From contig NC_046679.1 in assembly GCF_009870125.1 (NCBI RefSeq), positions 8,742,001 through 8,806,000 of the forward strand: DNA of 64,000 nt, given 5' to 3'. This stretch comes from Drosophila pseudoobscura. Lineage: Eukaryota; Arthropoda; Insecta; Diptera; Drosophilidae. The notes under the pieces are model-generated. The model had not been told where the DNA came from, did not search any database, and saw nothing but the letters and a program-made list of their open reading frames with translations. Made by a program: the position numbers and the translations under genes. Each line of letters opens with the position of its first letter. Positions within the stretch are counted from its first letter, which is position 1. Positions 35,044 to 48,600 of the stretch are shown here, one piece after another.

Positions 35044-38000
35044 CTCTCTCTCTATCTCTCTCCATCAGGCAACATTAATGTATGCAAATAAAAAAACAAC
35101 ACACACATGCTCCGATATACTCCGCTATGTGGCAAGCGGCGGGATGTGTGAAAAACCACGTTAAATGATAAACGAACAGAGCGCACAAGAAGCTATAACC
35201 CAAACGGCAACTGCTGTCGACGAGTTTCAGTTCAAGTCGTGTAGATTCTAGCCCCCTTCTAGCCATCGCCTTCTGCCTGCCGCCTCCTCCTTGACTCTGA
35301 CTTTGAGTGGCTTTCTTTTTGTGTCACTGAACGAACGATTTCCAACAGGTGCCGGAGCTATTGCTCTCCGGCTGTTACTGTTGTTAGTTGCCTTTGTCCC
35401 TTGGCAAATTACACGCATTACACATTCTTCCCATTGGGTTGAGCGAGCGTTCCCAATTGTTGCAGCCTATTGTTGTTGTTGTTGTTGCCACACAATAATC
35501 ATCATCAGCCGCGCAAAGCGGCAGACATCTTCGTTTTGGCCTTCTATGAAACCGGTTTCTCAGAGGTTTCTTATTTGGCTTTTACTCTTTGTTTAGCTTT
35601 CTTCTGTTTTGCAGTGTGCTTTTGCCGATGACAGCAGCCGGCACTCCTCCCTTCTCCCTCCTCCCATCTCCCTCCTCCCTCTACAAATGATTCATACAGC
35701 AACAACAACAATTGTTGGAACCCTGAACACCCATCATAACGTGTTTCTTTTTTTTTTAATAGCTTTTTTGTTGTTGTTGTGCATCGTCATGCGTGGTTTT
35801 TCATAGATAATTCCTTAATAGAGATATTGGCTTGGCCGCCTGGATTGGATTTGCTACAGTGCTCGGTGGTGCCTCCCTCTAAAGCTTATCAGTGCGCCGG
35901 CAGGTGCTTCAGATTGCGGCCTTTAGGACCTGCCTGCTGTTTTGTGCCCCGGCTCTTATCGGTTATTTCTGGCGGGAACTTGGAATGGGGCTGGGGGAGA
36001 CCTATAGATAAATAGAAACCTTTGATGGATTGTATTTAAGCAATATGCAATTTGTACTCGCAATCTCTCAACAACTGTCCTCGTTTTTTCTTCTTTTTTT
36101 TATAGATAATGTCGAGCTTGAGGAGTCCAAGTCGCTGTTCGAGACCAACTATAGTCATGTGTACTTCATACTCTACGACACCTTCATACAGGCGGAGGCG
36201 AACCTAAAGCAGAAAGGTAATTTCAACTTTAATTCTGAGGTCGTCGGCAGTGCTCCAAATACGGAGTGTCTTGTGTACCCTATCCATTGGATGGTGCCCC
36301 AAATATGGAGTGTTTTGTACCCTTTCCATTGGGTACTTTAACCTTTTTGTTTTTAATGAATGTTTTTCACATCTGTTTATATGTTTTTTAGTAAAGAGAA
36401 ATCTGTACTCTTCGAAAACAAGCCTAGGGGAAAACCTATTTAAAGTCTTTTACACTAGAGGGTGCGATTGTCGAGTTTCCGCGCGAATGGCATATTTGAT
36501 TTTTTTTTTTGAGATAATATACCAAAAACAAATATTTTAAAATAGCAAAGCTGACTTTTATGAATACTAAAAAACCTGGCTAACATAAAGCGATCAACTC
36601 TGCTTTGAAACTATCAAAGCTAGCTGCTATAAAACTGTTGAAGGTGGCCTGTGGAGTACCTAATAGTGCTGATTGCTATGAAATTACCAAAGCTGGCTGC
36701 CACAAACAGATCAACTCTAATTTTTTAAGTGGCCTGTCAAGTACCTAATAGTGCTGACTGCTATATTACCAAAGTTGGATGCTTTTAAACAGAAAATCAG
36801 CTGTTGTAGACCAGTCCTGTGTGAAATGTGCTATTCATAAAACGATCTTTCGAAAGAGTATCCAAACTTCAGTCTCAACGAAAGTACTAACCGTCTCCCC
36901 TCTCTTTTTTTGGCCCACTTTAATTCGGTTAATTTTCTGGTATCTTTACCGACGATTTATTTTCTAGCAATTAAGCAGCAAAGCAAAGAGTAAACTGCGA
37001 CGACCTTAAATGGAACTGAGCTTCTTATTATGTTTGGGTTTCCATTAATCTTAATGCTTAGTCCCATTAAATAGTAGAGATAAATAGTAGCCGAAAAACA
37101 TATGAGATGCAAATATTCTAAATTGTCTTCCATTCTTCTGTTCTTTTACCCCAAAATCTCTCTTACTCTCTCTCTCTCTCTCAATTTCTCTATATATTTT
37201 TCTCTCTGTGTTTTTTTGTAAATCCCCTAACTGGCAGAACTTCCGTTTCATATTGGTAAGTTTATGTGGTTTTTCTATTTGATACAAAATTTGATACAAA
37301 ATTGAATTTGCATCCGCCCAAGATCTTGCTTTGAAAATCAGTTTTCCATACTCTCATGTGTCCATATGCCCCACTCCTCTTTCTCTGTATCTCTCTCCCT
37401 GTATTTATCTATTTATCTGCACCACATGCATCTTCTATCTCCATGTCTATGTCTCCATTGGAATGTTTAGCTAGAGCCAAAAATGGGTTCAAAACTGTGA
37501 TTTATCATTGATTTTTAATCGAAACTTTATCTCGCAGTCCACAAGGCGCATCGCGAGGAGCTAGACGGTTCACTATGGCTGCTGGAGAAGATTCTGTGCC
37601 TGCTGCCAGAGCTGTTGGCCCGTCGCTGGCAGTGCCACTCACTCAGCCGCATCATGGCCAAGCTGTTGCATCTGGGCAACTCCCCAAAGCTGAGAAGGGA
37701 AGGCGTCAGGTGAGTCCCAAACAAAACCCCATTTTGGTCTCCTCTGATGTGCTGCTTCTTTTCCACAGATATTTCCTGCTGTGGTACCAGACGCTGGGCG
37801 AGAATGCACCCGGCTATGTGCATGCCATGTATGCGGATCTGATACCCGGCCTAATTGTCCCTCAGAAGGGTGTGATGGGCCCCGACACGGAGTTCAGCGC
37901 CTCGGACTTTCTCACACATCCGAATATGAAGGCAGACGGGGGCATGGCCTCCGTCTTTCACGACAATGCCTTCTCACATCCCGTGCAGAGCTCAGAGCTG

Positions 38001-41000
38001 GTGGCATTGCTGCCGCCATCCTCCAGCGAGAAGTCGGCGCCACCAGATCCCCGCGATGGACTCGAGGTGCTGCTCAATAGCATGGTCCACACGGCCGCGT
38101 GTCTGCGATGGCGCGACAATCGTGCGCAGAAGGATCATCGAGCCTTTGCCTTCCTGCTGCAGCGTTTCATGGATGTTTTCCTGCCCGTCTTCTCGCCAAA
38201 TTTCGATGTCACCTGCTCGATCTACAATCCCCGCCTGGACATGCCTGTGATGCGATCAATCAACAAGAAGGACGAGGTCATGGCCTCCTGTGTGGTGGTC
38301 CTCATTAACTGGGTGTCGCGTTTCACCCACGAGCGTCTGCTCAGCCACCGACTGGACTGCACGCTCCACATCGAGGATGTGGACCATGTGCGCCTGCAAG
38401 GCTATCAGCAGGGACTGATCGTACGGGATGTCTTCTACGTTAGTCGCGAGAACATCAACTTTGTCCACGAGGTCTACCGCCAGGCCTTCCTCCTGAACTT
38501 CACCTCCAAGCCGCAGATCGAGGCTATACGCACGGCCATTGCGGTGTATCGGGACTGGATGACGGGGGAGACGCCACCGCCGTTCCTGCTGGAGCCCAAC
38601 GATGATCCGCCGTCCGCCTCGACGGCAGGTGGAACCCCACGCAGCCAGCGACTGCGCACGCCCTCTTATGTGGGCGCCATAGCGAACTCCAAGGAGCAGC
38701 TGGCCGTGAGAGCCGGCAGGCAGAACGTACTGCAGGTAAGCGTCTCGAGAAGCATATCCTTGGGATCTTCCTTCAACGAGTCTTTTCTGCTTTGTAGGTG
38801 TTTGTGACGAATGCTGCCAATGTTTTCCTCGTGAACACGGCCAATCTGAACATTTGTTTCCCCGCTCGATCGCGCAACTATCGATCCACACCGCTGGAGG
38901 AGCAGACGGAGATCTGCAAGAAGGTCCTCAATGTCTATCGCACGATGGTGATGAACACGGACATGGATTCGCGGACGTGGGAACAGCTGTTGCTGGTCCT
39001 GCTGCAGGTCACGTCCGTGGTGCTGCATCAAAATCAACATCATCATGGATCGGGGGTCGGGGGAGGTGGTGCTGGTGGTGGTGGTGCACCCAAGACGGCC
39101 ACTCTGGGCGGCATCTTGGGATCGGCCATCTTCCAGACGCTGATTGTCACCTGGATACGGGCCCACACCAAAGTCCCGGTGAATGTGCTGCTGTGGGAGA
39201 AGTTCCTCAATGTCCTGCAGTCGCTGACGCATCGCGAGGAGCTCATTGTGGAGTGGAACAAAACGATACAGACTTTGACGCGCGTCTTCTCGCGCTACAC
39301 CTACGGCATTAGTTTGCTCGACTTGCCGCTGGATCGCGTGGCCGAGAGTCGGGCAGAGAAACGTCGCCGCATCGGCACCGTGTGGCAGGGATCGGGCGGC
39401 AGCAGCAGCACTATGGCCAACGGAGGACCCGCCGCTGGCTCGGCCATCAGCAACAGCAGTCAGAGCCGTCAGCGCGAATCGCTGGCCGAGTCGAACAGCA
39501 GTCGCTCGGACGAGGCCTCGCAGGTGGCACTGCTGCCCTCGGGGCACCACCCCCGGCCCCATGGCCATCAGCACTCGCAATCGCAGGGTGGCACAGGGCA
39601 CGGATCGCGACCTGTTCCCCTCACGCCGATGCTGAGCAGAAGCTATAGCGAGGGCAGTTTAGCGTCGGCGGCCAGAAACTCACGCATCCGCCGTCGACGA
39701 GCAGCCACGCCCAAGCCGAAGCCTCTGCAGCAGTCGCAGCAACTGCTGGGGGAGCATCGGATGCAGCAGTGTGGTGGTGGTGGAGCATCGAATGCACAGG
39801 ACTTGAGGCGAGCCATGTCGCTGGACTCGCTGGCAGCGATACCCGCGAGAAAGGGAGGCGATACGGACGAGACGGATAGCTACCAGGATGGCGACAATGA
39901 GAGCGGGGCGGGGTCACGGAGTCCATCGCCAACGGCCAGCAGTGGAATCGAAGGGGGATCCATCAAGGATGCCCAGCTGCACATCGACGCGAGTCTGGAT
40001 GATGCCAATTCCGGGAGCTATGGCAGCGGCAGTGGATCGGGCAGCATGTCCGGTCGTCGCTGCATCATCCTCGGGGGTTCAGCGGAGGGCTGGCACCCGG
40101 ACTCCACTTCGATTATGTGGAAGCGCATGCTGGGCGCCCTGGGCGATGTGAATCGCATACCAAAGGCGGATCTGCACGCCCAGGTGTTCATGCATCTGCT
40201 GGAGATGACACAGAATCTGATAAAGATCAAGCAGAATCAAGGGATATCCACGGACAACCAGAGCACGCCGCCGACTCCCACACTGGTGCCGCCGATCGGG
40301 ATTGTGGCGCCCTGGTGCTATGGCTCGCTCACCCTCGATCGATCCTTCAAGAAGGGCAAGCTGTGGGCGCTGCAGTTGCTCTGCTCGCTGGCCCTCCACG
40401 GAGCCGTGGGTCGGCAGCAGTTCCCGCTGTTCTATCATGCGCTGCACCAGCTGCTAACTGGAGAGGACCGCGACCTCATCTATGCCATTCTCAAGTACTT
40501 GGAGGGTCCGCGGCTGCTCAGTTTGCTCCTGCCGGGACACACGCTGCTGCTGCTCGATCTGGTGCACGCGAGCGCCATACTCCTCACCTCCCTGGAGGTC
40601 ACCCGCAGCACGCCGAGGGCCGAGGTGGCAGCCCTGCTGGGATCCCTGCTCTGCTATCCGTCCTCGCTGCTGCCGCGTCCCGTGCTGCAGCCCTCGCCAC
40701 TGAAATTCGAGCTGATGGAGTGCCCCGATCTGCAGGATCACATTCTCAACATTGTCCTGCGATGTGCGCGTCGCGAGCCCTCGTCCAAGGCCCGCTGCAT
40801 AGCCCTGTCCCAGCTGGGCCAGTGGCTGCTGCAGCGCCTCTCCCAGCCCTCAACGAACTCTGCCGCGGGCCGGGCAGTGCCCTTCCAGCAGGCAGTGCCG
40901 CATCCCAAGGATATCCATCCCAAAGAGTCGAAGAACTTCAATCCTCGCATAAAGGAAGTGCTCCAGGTGCTGCTCCAGGCGCTCCAATTCAAGCATCACA

Positions 41001-43585
41001 CCATTGCCATGGTGGCCGTCGACTCCCTGAAGCTGTGTGCCGAGCGGGGCCGTCAGCTGGCGGCGATAGAACGCGTTCCCCAGCTGATCATCACGGCGCT
41101 GTGCAAGGCCCTGGAGATCCAGAACGTTTCGAAGCCCAAGGACTCGGACAAGGTGGTCCTCACATCGCTGATGCTCTGCCTGGGGGAGTTCTGTATGGCG
41201 ATACCCGCCACCCTGATGCTGGCACCCCTCAACGAAAACGGCGACACACTGGTGCTGCAAGTGCTGCGCGTGCTTCTCCAAGTGGCGTCCGGGGCGCCGC
41301 GTCACGAGCGGGTGAAACTGACGGCCGACGATGATTTCGACATGCACATTGCCCACGACGATCTGCAGGGCGATGGACGACTGCCGGAGGCAACCTATCA
41401 AACGTCGGAGACCATTCAGGCGTGCATCACGGCGATCCGGCTGTGCGCCAAGGCCGTGTCCATGCACCTGGTCACCCACATCGGTCACTTTCCCATGGGC
41501 ATTGGAGCCTCGCGGCTCAGTTCGATGGTGGAGGAGCACGATGACATTGGCGGGTCGGCCCTGGGCAACCAGGTGGACAACCGACGCGACTCTGTGGATC
41601 TACCCTCGGTGGTGAGTGCCCAGAATGTGCAGCTGTTTATGCTCAACTCGGGTCTGGTGGCCAGTTTTATAGAGCTGCCGACGCTGAAGCTGCCCGGCGG
41701 CGGCATCACCGCCGGCCTGGTCACCGCCGAGAAGCAGGTGCGTGTGCTCATGCGGGATCTCAATGGGAAGGCCTGTTGGGATGCCTCCATACTGTACTCG
41801 GAGCCGCGCAAGACGGAGGAGCCTACGTCGCAGCGACCAACGCCAAAGCTCCATCACCAGCACCAGCAGCAAACGCTGGACTCGATGGCGTCCTCGATGA
41901 TGGGAGTGGAGATGCAGCTACCGCGTCACACACTGCGCCATCGGCCGGCTGGAGTCTTGCCTCTGGCCAAGGACATGGCACCGGATCTGGACCAGCTGGA
42001 CGACATGCTGGCCTACATCGGGCACACCAGTCCTGAGTGTGTGGCGCCCAATGTCGCCCAGCTGAATGCCCCGACCAGCAGTGCGCTGGGCAACAACCAG
42101 GAGGCACAGGCCATCTCTGTGATCCTGAACCAGCGGCTGCTCGAACAGGAATTTGTGACGCACACGGCCCGGGCGCACTCGCCAGCGTTGCGGCACGCCG
42201 GCTCCAGCTCATCTCTGCAGCATCATGGATCATCATCGGTGGACCAGCGGTCGCTGCACTCGGCCTCCGCCTCGTTTGACTCGCTGCCCACCCGCACGGA
42301 GATGCCCTTCCAGTATTGCCGGCTGCTCTTCTCGCACCTGGGACTCGCTGGCTGGGAGCGGCGTTCACGAACGCATCTGCTGCAGAGGACGGAGAAGCTG
42401 ATGCGAGAGCTTAGGAATGTGGATCTGCAGAAGTGTCGCGAGACGCACAAGATGGCCGTTATCTATGTGGGCGCCGGGCAGGAGGACAAGGGCAGCATCC
42501 TGCGGAACACCAGCGGCAGCAGCACCTACGAGATGTTCGTGTCGGCTCTGGGCTGGGAGATAGATTTGGAGACGCACAATGGCTTCTTGGGGGGATTGCC
42601 GCGGCAGGGATGCGGAGCGACGGCGCCCTACTACGCCACACCCTTCCTGGAGGTAGTCTACCACGTGGCCACCAGGATGCCCTCGGATTCATCGGAAGCA
42701 ATGCTGCTAAAGACGCGACATCTGGGCAACGATGAGGTGCACATTGTGTGGAGCGAGCACCACAGGGACTACCGGCGTGACATCCTGCCAACAGAGTTCT
42801 GCGATGTCCTCATTGTCGTCTATCCCCTGAGAAACGGCCTGTTCAGGGTGACCATCAACCGGAAGCCCGAGGTGCCCTGGTTCGGTCCGCTAGCCAACGA
42901 GAGCGTTGTCAATGGCGCCTGCCTGGCCACCCTCATCCGGGCGACAGCCATCAATGCCAGTCGAACGAAGCGCGCTGCCCTGCCGCTCTACCAGCAATTG
43001 TGAGTCCATGACCCAACCTTCAATCCAAGCATCCCAATGACTTGTGCTTCCTTTTTATTTGCAGTTACGAGGAGCGCAATCGTTCGCTTGACAGCGTCTC
43101 GTCGCGTTACAAGGAGAGCACTACATTTGAGGATTTCGCCAGTCGCATCTACAACCCGATGCCCTTGTCCACGCTGGGAATGCTGCGGGAATCGAATGCC
43201 AGCAGCTCGACGGCGCCCCTGGCCTCTGCCCTACTCGATCACAATCGCGCTTCAGTGAAAGGTAGGCAAGTCGAAGACAATTTTGAGGATAATTTGATGG
43301 ATAATTGGTCTGATTGCAGGTTGGGTACAGGCCTCGATTGATTCGGGGCCCATGCTGGGCATTGCCCCATCTGCCTCGGCAGGATCTACGGCGGCCATGG
43401 AAGCGGCGGCGGCCAGCAGCATGATATCCGCCTCGCCGCGCGGCTCCCGCAAGCTGGGTGCACCATTCAAGAGTGTGACCAAGAAGCATTCGCTGCAACA
43501 GATTGTCATTGGGGGTGGCAGCAGCACTGCCAGCGGGGATACACCGCCCGAGAGTCCAACCATGCCGCATCGACGCTTTAAATAA
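34621..43585 (+). CDS. CG5521: Ral GTPase-activating protein subunit alpha (RalGAPA), 2006 aa
   Basis: RalGAP alpha is the catalytic subunit that, with RalGAP beta, stimulates GTP hydrolysis on Ral GTPases. It is related to TSC2. Exons are 34621-34726, 36106-36216, 37538-37709, 37769-38735, 38798-42999, 43065-43261 and 43320-43585 (6021 nt), all phase-consistent; an optional 18-nt exon lies at 37238-37255. The N-terminus [19 protein letters not shown] is the hallmark start of the alpha subunit. Low-complexity Gly/Ser/His segments lie at about 39050-39800. The Rap/Ran-GAP domain occupies about residues 1670-1830: [15 protein letters not shown], then [11 protein letters not shown], then [12 protein letters not shown]. 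The Asn of GND at about residue 1763 is the expected catalytic asparagine thumb. The start is chosen on family homology. CG5521 was once labelled a Rho GAP, but the domain is RapGAP-type. Confidence 0.92.
34727..36105 (+). other. First intron of the RalGAP gene
   Basis: A 1.4 kb intron with a CA microsatellite at 35013-35040 followed by TC repeats. No additional exon is supported. Confidence 0.6.
36251..36340. repeat. Tandem duplication of ~44 bp in a RalGAP intron
   Basis: TGCTCCAAATACGGAGTGT at 36251 recurs as TGCCCCAAATATGGAGTGT at 36295. Both are followed by a TTGT/GTACCC...TCCATTGG segment, giving two imperfect copies. Confidence 0.75.
36585..36790. repeat. Imperfect ~100-bp tandem repeat in a RalGAP intron
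   Basis: Words such as GTACCTAATAGTGCTGA (36656 and 36739 areas), ACCAAAGCTGGCTGC and CAGATCAACTCT recur in the same order about 85-110 bp apart, giving two to three decayed copies. Confidence 0.65.
37238..37255 (+). CDS. CG5521: Candidate 18-nt microexon of the RalGAP gene
   Basis: A long CT tract (37160-37210) and CTGGCAG precede AACTTCCGTTTCATATTG, which is followed by GTAAGT. The upstream exon ends one nucleotide into a codon and the next starts with two, so this exon inserts six residues (ELPFHI) in frame between LKQK and VHKAHREE. It was found by eye. Inclusion is probably alternative because skipping also keeps the frame. Confidence 0.6.
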
Positions 43586-45541
43586 TATTTCTCCTATTCT
43601 TTCGATTCCCAATACTAACATTCCCCACGCCCCGCCCCACCCCACCCACAGTTCGTTCCAGGCGATGCACAATCCCACGATGAAGAACACATGAACAGAG
43701 TCGAACAGATGCCGGAGAGTTCTGCAACAAAAGTATTGCGAAACACGTTTCCTCCTATGTTAATTATTGTAATTTATTTCTTTATTCGCTTTCCATTTAG
43801 TCTAACTAATCAATGTAATTAACTATTTATTTGTTGCTAAGCCTAATACATGCTACTCTCTTTTCCATGCCCCTCCATTTCCAAGATCACATTGTGTTTT
43901 AAGTACTTGTGAATTTTATTTAGTTTATTAGGCTTTTAAGATATATACATATGTATCCTTTTTACGTATTTATTGATGATTTTGCTACCATGTTACGTCC
44001 ACTCAAATGATTTATGAATTATGTATTTAATCGCTGCACTCAATTATGTTCATGATTTACGATTTCTTTAATTAATTTGATGTAATGTTTCATCGTTAGC
44101 TTTAAGTGCAGAATGTATGGTCTAATTGCATTTCGCTGAGCAGCTGAAGTATGCGTTTAATTCAAGGCAAACTGTTATCCAATATTACTCCTATATTCGA
44201 TCATTATTGTATGTTATCTTTTACCCAATCAAAGAATTCGAAATTCGCACAAAATGCAAGAATAATCAAAAATTTCAAATCCCCTTTAAGTAGGTATAGA
44301 TATAAGTCTCTTGCTCTGCTGCCCGTTTAAAGCAAACATCTACTACTAGTATTATGTAACTGAGCTCTATGTATAGATACATCCACCCCCCACCACCACC
44401 ATAGTCTTAAGCTACCCCCTCCCCCAACAAAGCCCTTTCGTAAACTCAAAAAACAAACATTGTTCAAACCCAAAAAGGCCTTTTATTTGTGTGTAAAAAA
44501 CTGAAATTGTTACATGGATGATTTATTAACAAATTGTAGAGATACGTTAAGTATATCTTTCGCTTTGTTTCCAACGAATTGATCAAATTGATATATTTAT
44601 ATACATTTACATAAATGTTAATTTTTTTTTTGTATTTAAAATGTAATACGGGCAACTGAAAAGTTAATGGCAATGTGTTTTTGTTGCACAAAAATGTTTT
44701 ATGAAATCTGTAGTCGAATTAACACACAATTAACATTAAGGAAATTTTTGTAAGAGCAAAACGAAACGAAACGATCGAAAAGTAAAGTAAAAAGTATGTG
44801 AAAATTTTGTAACTAACATCCAAGTAAATGGCATTATATACAACCTCCATTTACAATTGCAATATACTTATGATATTTACTAATTTATTTGAGAAACAGT
44901 CGCGAGTATTTTTTCGTACAATAAATAACAATGAAAACCAAAAGAAAAGAAAAAGGGTTAAGCAGAGTCCACACCCCCTTCTGGGCCTTCCTTCAGGTGT
45001 GTTTCTGTTTTTGGGCCAGATGTTGTTTAATGTTTTTGTGGTAATTAACGGACACGCAATCGCACGGCTGACACTCATTCGGCCGTGGCACAGACACACT
45101 GGCGGGGTCATTGGCTTCGTTTTGTTCTTTTTTTTTTGGTGGTATCCTTTTTTAGGGGTGGCTAGGCTATGCACCCTCATCCTGCAGACTAGACAAACCG
45201 GCTGGCTGGCAGGTTGGCAGGCTGTCTGAATGTGGCTGGGGATCTCTGCTGTAACCACCGCTGGATAGTGACGCCATCGAATTAGAATTTTTTCCCCTGC
45301 ACAGAAATACCCCCAATGGTCGGGCGCTGCTGCTTGACTGCCGCACAGTTCTCGTCGAGCGGTCGTGTCGTGTGAACGTTTTTCTTGCTGCCACTTCAAC
45401 GTCGTCGTGTTGCTTCCAAAGATAAACTCAAATCGCAAATCTAAGCCCTCGAAATGCGCAGCCAAGTATTGGGTTTTTGCATAGCCATTTTGCTAATTGT
45501 TTGCCTCATGTAAACCAGGCTAAAATTAAATGTGAGATTAG
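43586..45541 (+). other. RalGAP 3' UTR and following intergenic DNA
   Basis: AT-rich DNA after the RalGAP stop, probably 3' UTR to about 44.4-44.8 kb, judged by composition. From about 44950 the DNA becomes mixed and may hold promoter sequence for the next gene. No coding region is supported. Confidence 0.4.
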
Positions 45542-45668
45542 ATGTGCCAGAGATCTCTGATTGGAGCCCTGCCAGAGATGGGGCGTACGCCACAGAGGAT
45601 ACGGAGGATAGGCGACAGTCTCGAGATGCTAACGCGTGAGGCTCGTCGTGAGGTGGTGCGCTGTGAAC
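45542..45668 (+). CDS. Candidate alternative first exon of the four-pass membrane protein gene
   Basis: ATG at 45542 opens 42 codons (starting MCQRSLIGALPEMGRTPQ and ending REVVRCE) with no stop, ending one base into a codon at a GTAAGT donor. This is the same phase as the first exon at 49184-49247, so it can splice to 51573. A stop codon lies directly upstream in frame. The translation is Arg/Glu-rich and soluble. It may be chance. Confidence 0.35.
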
Positions 45669-48600
45669 GTAAGTGGAAAATCACTCATACGCCGCGTTGA
45701 GCTACGGTCGATTGCATCACCTATGAACTGTGAACCGCTCCTTGGAGCAACGTCTATATGATCGATTAGCAATCATAAATCCCCCCTAGTATTCTCATTG
45801 TATTCTCCGCTTTGTTTGTATTGTCTATCTGTCTATCTGTATTGCCTGTACCGCTGTAATAAATTCATGAAATGTCGCATTAGGTTCGCCTGTAGGCCCA
45901 CATTGTGGATTTGCATAAACAGGCGACGTCATCGCCAATTTCAACATTGGAGCATTGGAACCCCCATTTGCATGGGTATCTATAGGTGGAAGCCCTATTA
46001 TGATGTGCTGTGTGTGTTTCTGATTCTATTTACTTGTGGGGATGGCTGCTCCAGTTGGGAAATCGCTAAGCAAATATTTACAAATTGCTGTGGAAATGTT
46101 ATCTAGATTAAATATTGGATCTCAAGAAAATGATATCATTACATATCTATACAATCTTATAAGCTAAATATAAACAGACTTGGTATTTATAAATATATAA
46201 AAATATGAATGCATTTAAGAATATATTTTTAATTAAAGGGAAACTATTGTTTATCTGTTGTGAGTCCTTTAAGTGAGCAAGAAATGTCCAAGGTTTACTC
46301 TTTCAGATCGTTTCTATGGTGCAATGTAGTAAGCAGATTGTGATCAAAACTATTGTGATTAAAACTAGAGACCCCACGGCATCTGGTTGGACTTCCTTTG
46401 CGGTCTTTTGATGTTGTGTTTTCTAATTTAGGAAAACTTTAGTTAACATATGTAAGGCATGTGTGCTTCCACATTATACTCGTACATAGATCAATGAAAC
46501 TTCTTTCATAGGAAGCAAAACGGAAAAGTTTTATCGAAATTGTTTTTTTAAGCATAAATTCTTTATGACATTACTTTATTGTTCCCAAATGAAAATTATT
46601 CAAATTAAACTGGGTAAATGCCTTTAAAATAATGCCCCTGAGACCGCAATGGGTCCCCGTGGGGGATAGCAAATGGCAGATGAAGTTTCAATCTAGATGC
46701 CTGCTCGGCACGCGATTTGTGGCTTACTCCATATACACACACTCCCTCGTCCATAGTCAAGTCCTTGGGCCTGCCTTGTGGCCGCTAATTAAGCTCACCT
46801 TGGACATGAAAAAAGCGGCGTGTTTTTTCAAGGTCATCGCCGATAATTGCGTCCATGGCAACAGCCGAAACCCGAAACAAAATGATAGGGAAATGAAATA
46901 CACGTTGAATTGCAGGACCAACGATGGTCCTTATTGGACTAAGTGTTTTATGCGTGTTTCTATTTAAGGATACAACAAACAAATGAATGATATAAATATG
47001 TATACAATTATAGGCCTAGCTATAAGTAGGCCTAATCTGAAATGTGGTTTTGTGGCAGGGGGAAGGCGAAAACAAATTTATAAAGTTGTAGCCACAACCG
47101 CCAAACGAACTAAGTGATAAACTTTGTTTCAAAGGAACAATAAAGATACTTAGCTAAACGCTGTTGATAAAGTGCGGATTGATAGACGAGTACGAAAGAG
47201 TATAGTACATATTTATAGAGAAAGTAATTGTAATTGAAGTAATAAGAAATAACTACAAAGTAATATCTATAGATCAGTCATAGTCTGGATAGACTTCATC
47301 GTATCCTTCCGGAATCGCAACGACAACTGCTTTGAATCTTTTGTACAAGCATTGTAGTCGTACCACGATTACGCATAATTATTTTTATTATTTGAGTGTT
47401 TATTAAAAAAATACAGTACAAAACAAACAAAGTCTCTTGGGGACCTCTTAACCTCCAACTTTGTTCGTGTAAAAAACTCATAATCTAACAAAACATCAAC
47501 ACAAAAATGTTTTCAAATCAGAAACAAAAAACAAAAGCGAGAAAAACAATTGAAATAAGAAAATAATCAGTTTGTCCCCTTCCCACGCATAAAAACTTCA
47601 CCTTTCTCCCCTCCCCACCTGCGAACCACCACCTATACGAAAAATAACAAACTCGTAGGAAACGAACCAAAACAGAAACAAGAAAGAAGCGAAAGCCAAA
47701 TAAAAACATAGGTTTGAGCTGTTGGGAGAGGGGTAGGTGCGGGAGCAACTAGTTGCAAAATGGCGAAATCAAAACAAAACCGAAGACGCCTCTCTTTTCC
47801 CAGAGAGTGCGAAAGAAACAGAGAGGGAGAGAGAGCGACGGACTGTTGTAGGGGACTCAAGGTGTATTTTTACAGGGTGGGTTACATTCTTACTCCCTCT
47901 CCGGATAACTGTGCGTATGAGTTTGTGGCCATAAAGATATTTATGGCACATAGTGTGACCCGTAATTATTTAAATACATTTTTTTTCGGGAGACCACTAT
48001 GTCATACTACTAACTACTAATGTTATCCACTTTGGAACACTATATCATAGAACATCATTTATCAGAGCTCGGTCTCTGGGCAAGACTCACCCTGCACTAA
48101 TATACTTTGGACTTTCAGCTGGAGAATGCTCCACAGTTCGTCGTTGGCTTGGTCGCCGCCTCAGTGTCTGAAAGAGTCACGAACGGCACAGTCGGTCGGT
48201 CGCTACGGAGTTCGGTCCGCCATTTCGTTCTTTCGGAGACGCTCTTCTCTCTACGGGGGGCTTGGGCAATTAACGGTGTCTTTCCCCAAACCGATTTATG
48301 CTAATCAAAGACATATTAATATCAATGTAATAATGCATAGATAAATGCTTAATCGAAAAGACCCACCAAAACCGAAAAAAGCATGACCTTGAACTGTTTG
48401 TGTGTGTGTGTGTGTGTGTGCGGAGTGTGTGTTGGGCGGGAATTGTGGGCTTAGACGAATGACGCTTTTCCCAGCCAAAAACCGTGTCCCACAACACGGA
48501 CACGCCATGAGCCCCTGGGGTTAATTAGAGTAGATATTCGAGAACGAGCACAAAAAGGTGTTAAATTCGGTTTCGTTACGTATACGTAATGCGGCATGAA

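Noticed and set aside
34990-35050. CA/TC repeats as a possible CRISPR or regulatory array
   Set aside because: Simple microsatellites in an intron; no repeat-spacer pattern and the genome is eukaryotic.
38666-39601. 311-codon minus-strand frame opposite the RalGAP gene, and a 405-codon plus frame at 40117-41334
   Set aside because: Both overlap the 1401-codon RalGAP exon, whose frame carries the conserved protein; they arise from GC-rich third positions.
43586-43694. Alternative RalGAP C-terminus after a good acceptor at 43650
   Set aside because: CCCACAG followed by an open frame looks like an acceptor, but no usable donor in the right phase was found before the stop at 43585.
46632-46967. 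111-codon plus-strand frame in the RalGAP/tetraspan interval
   Set aside because: No recognised motif, no splice context and AT-rich surroundings; treated as chance.
47761-48020. 86-codon frame starting MAKSKQNRRR
   Set aside because: A decent start context and basic N-terminus, but the rest is not protein-like, lies in purine repeats and matches no family I know.
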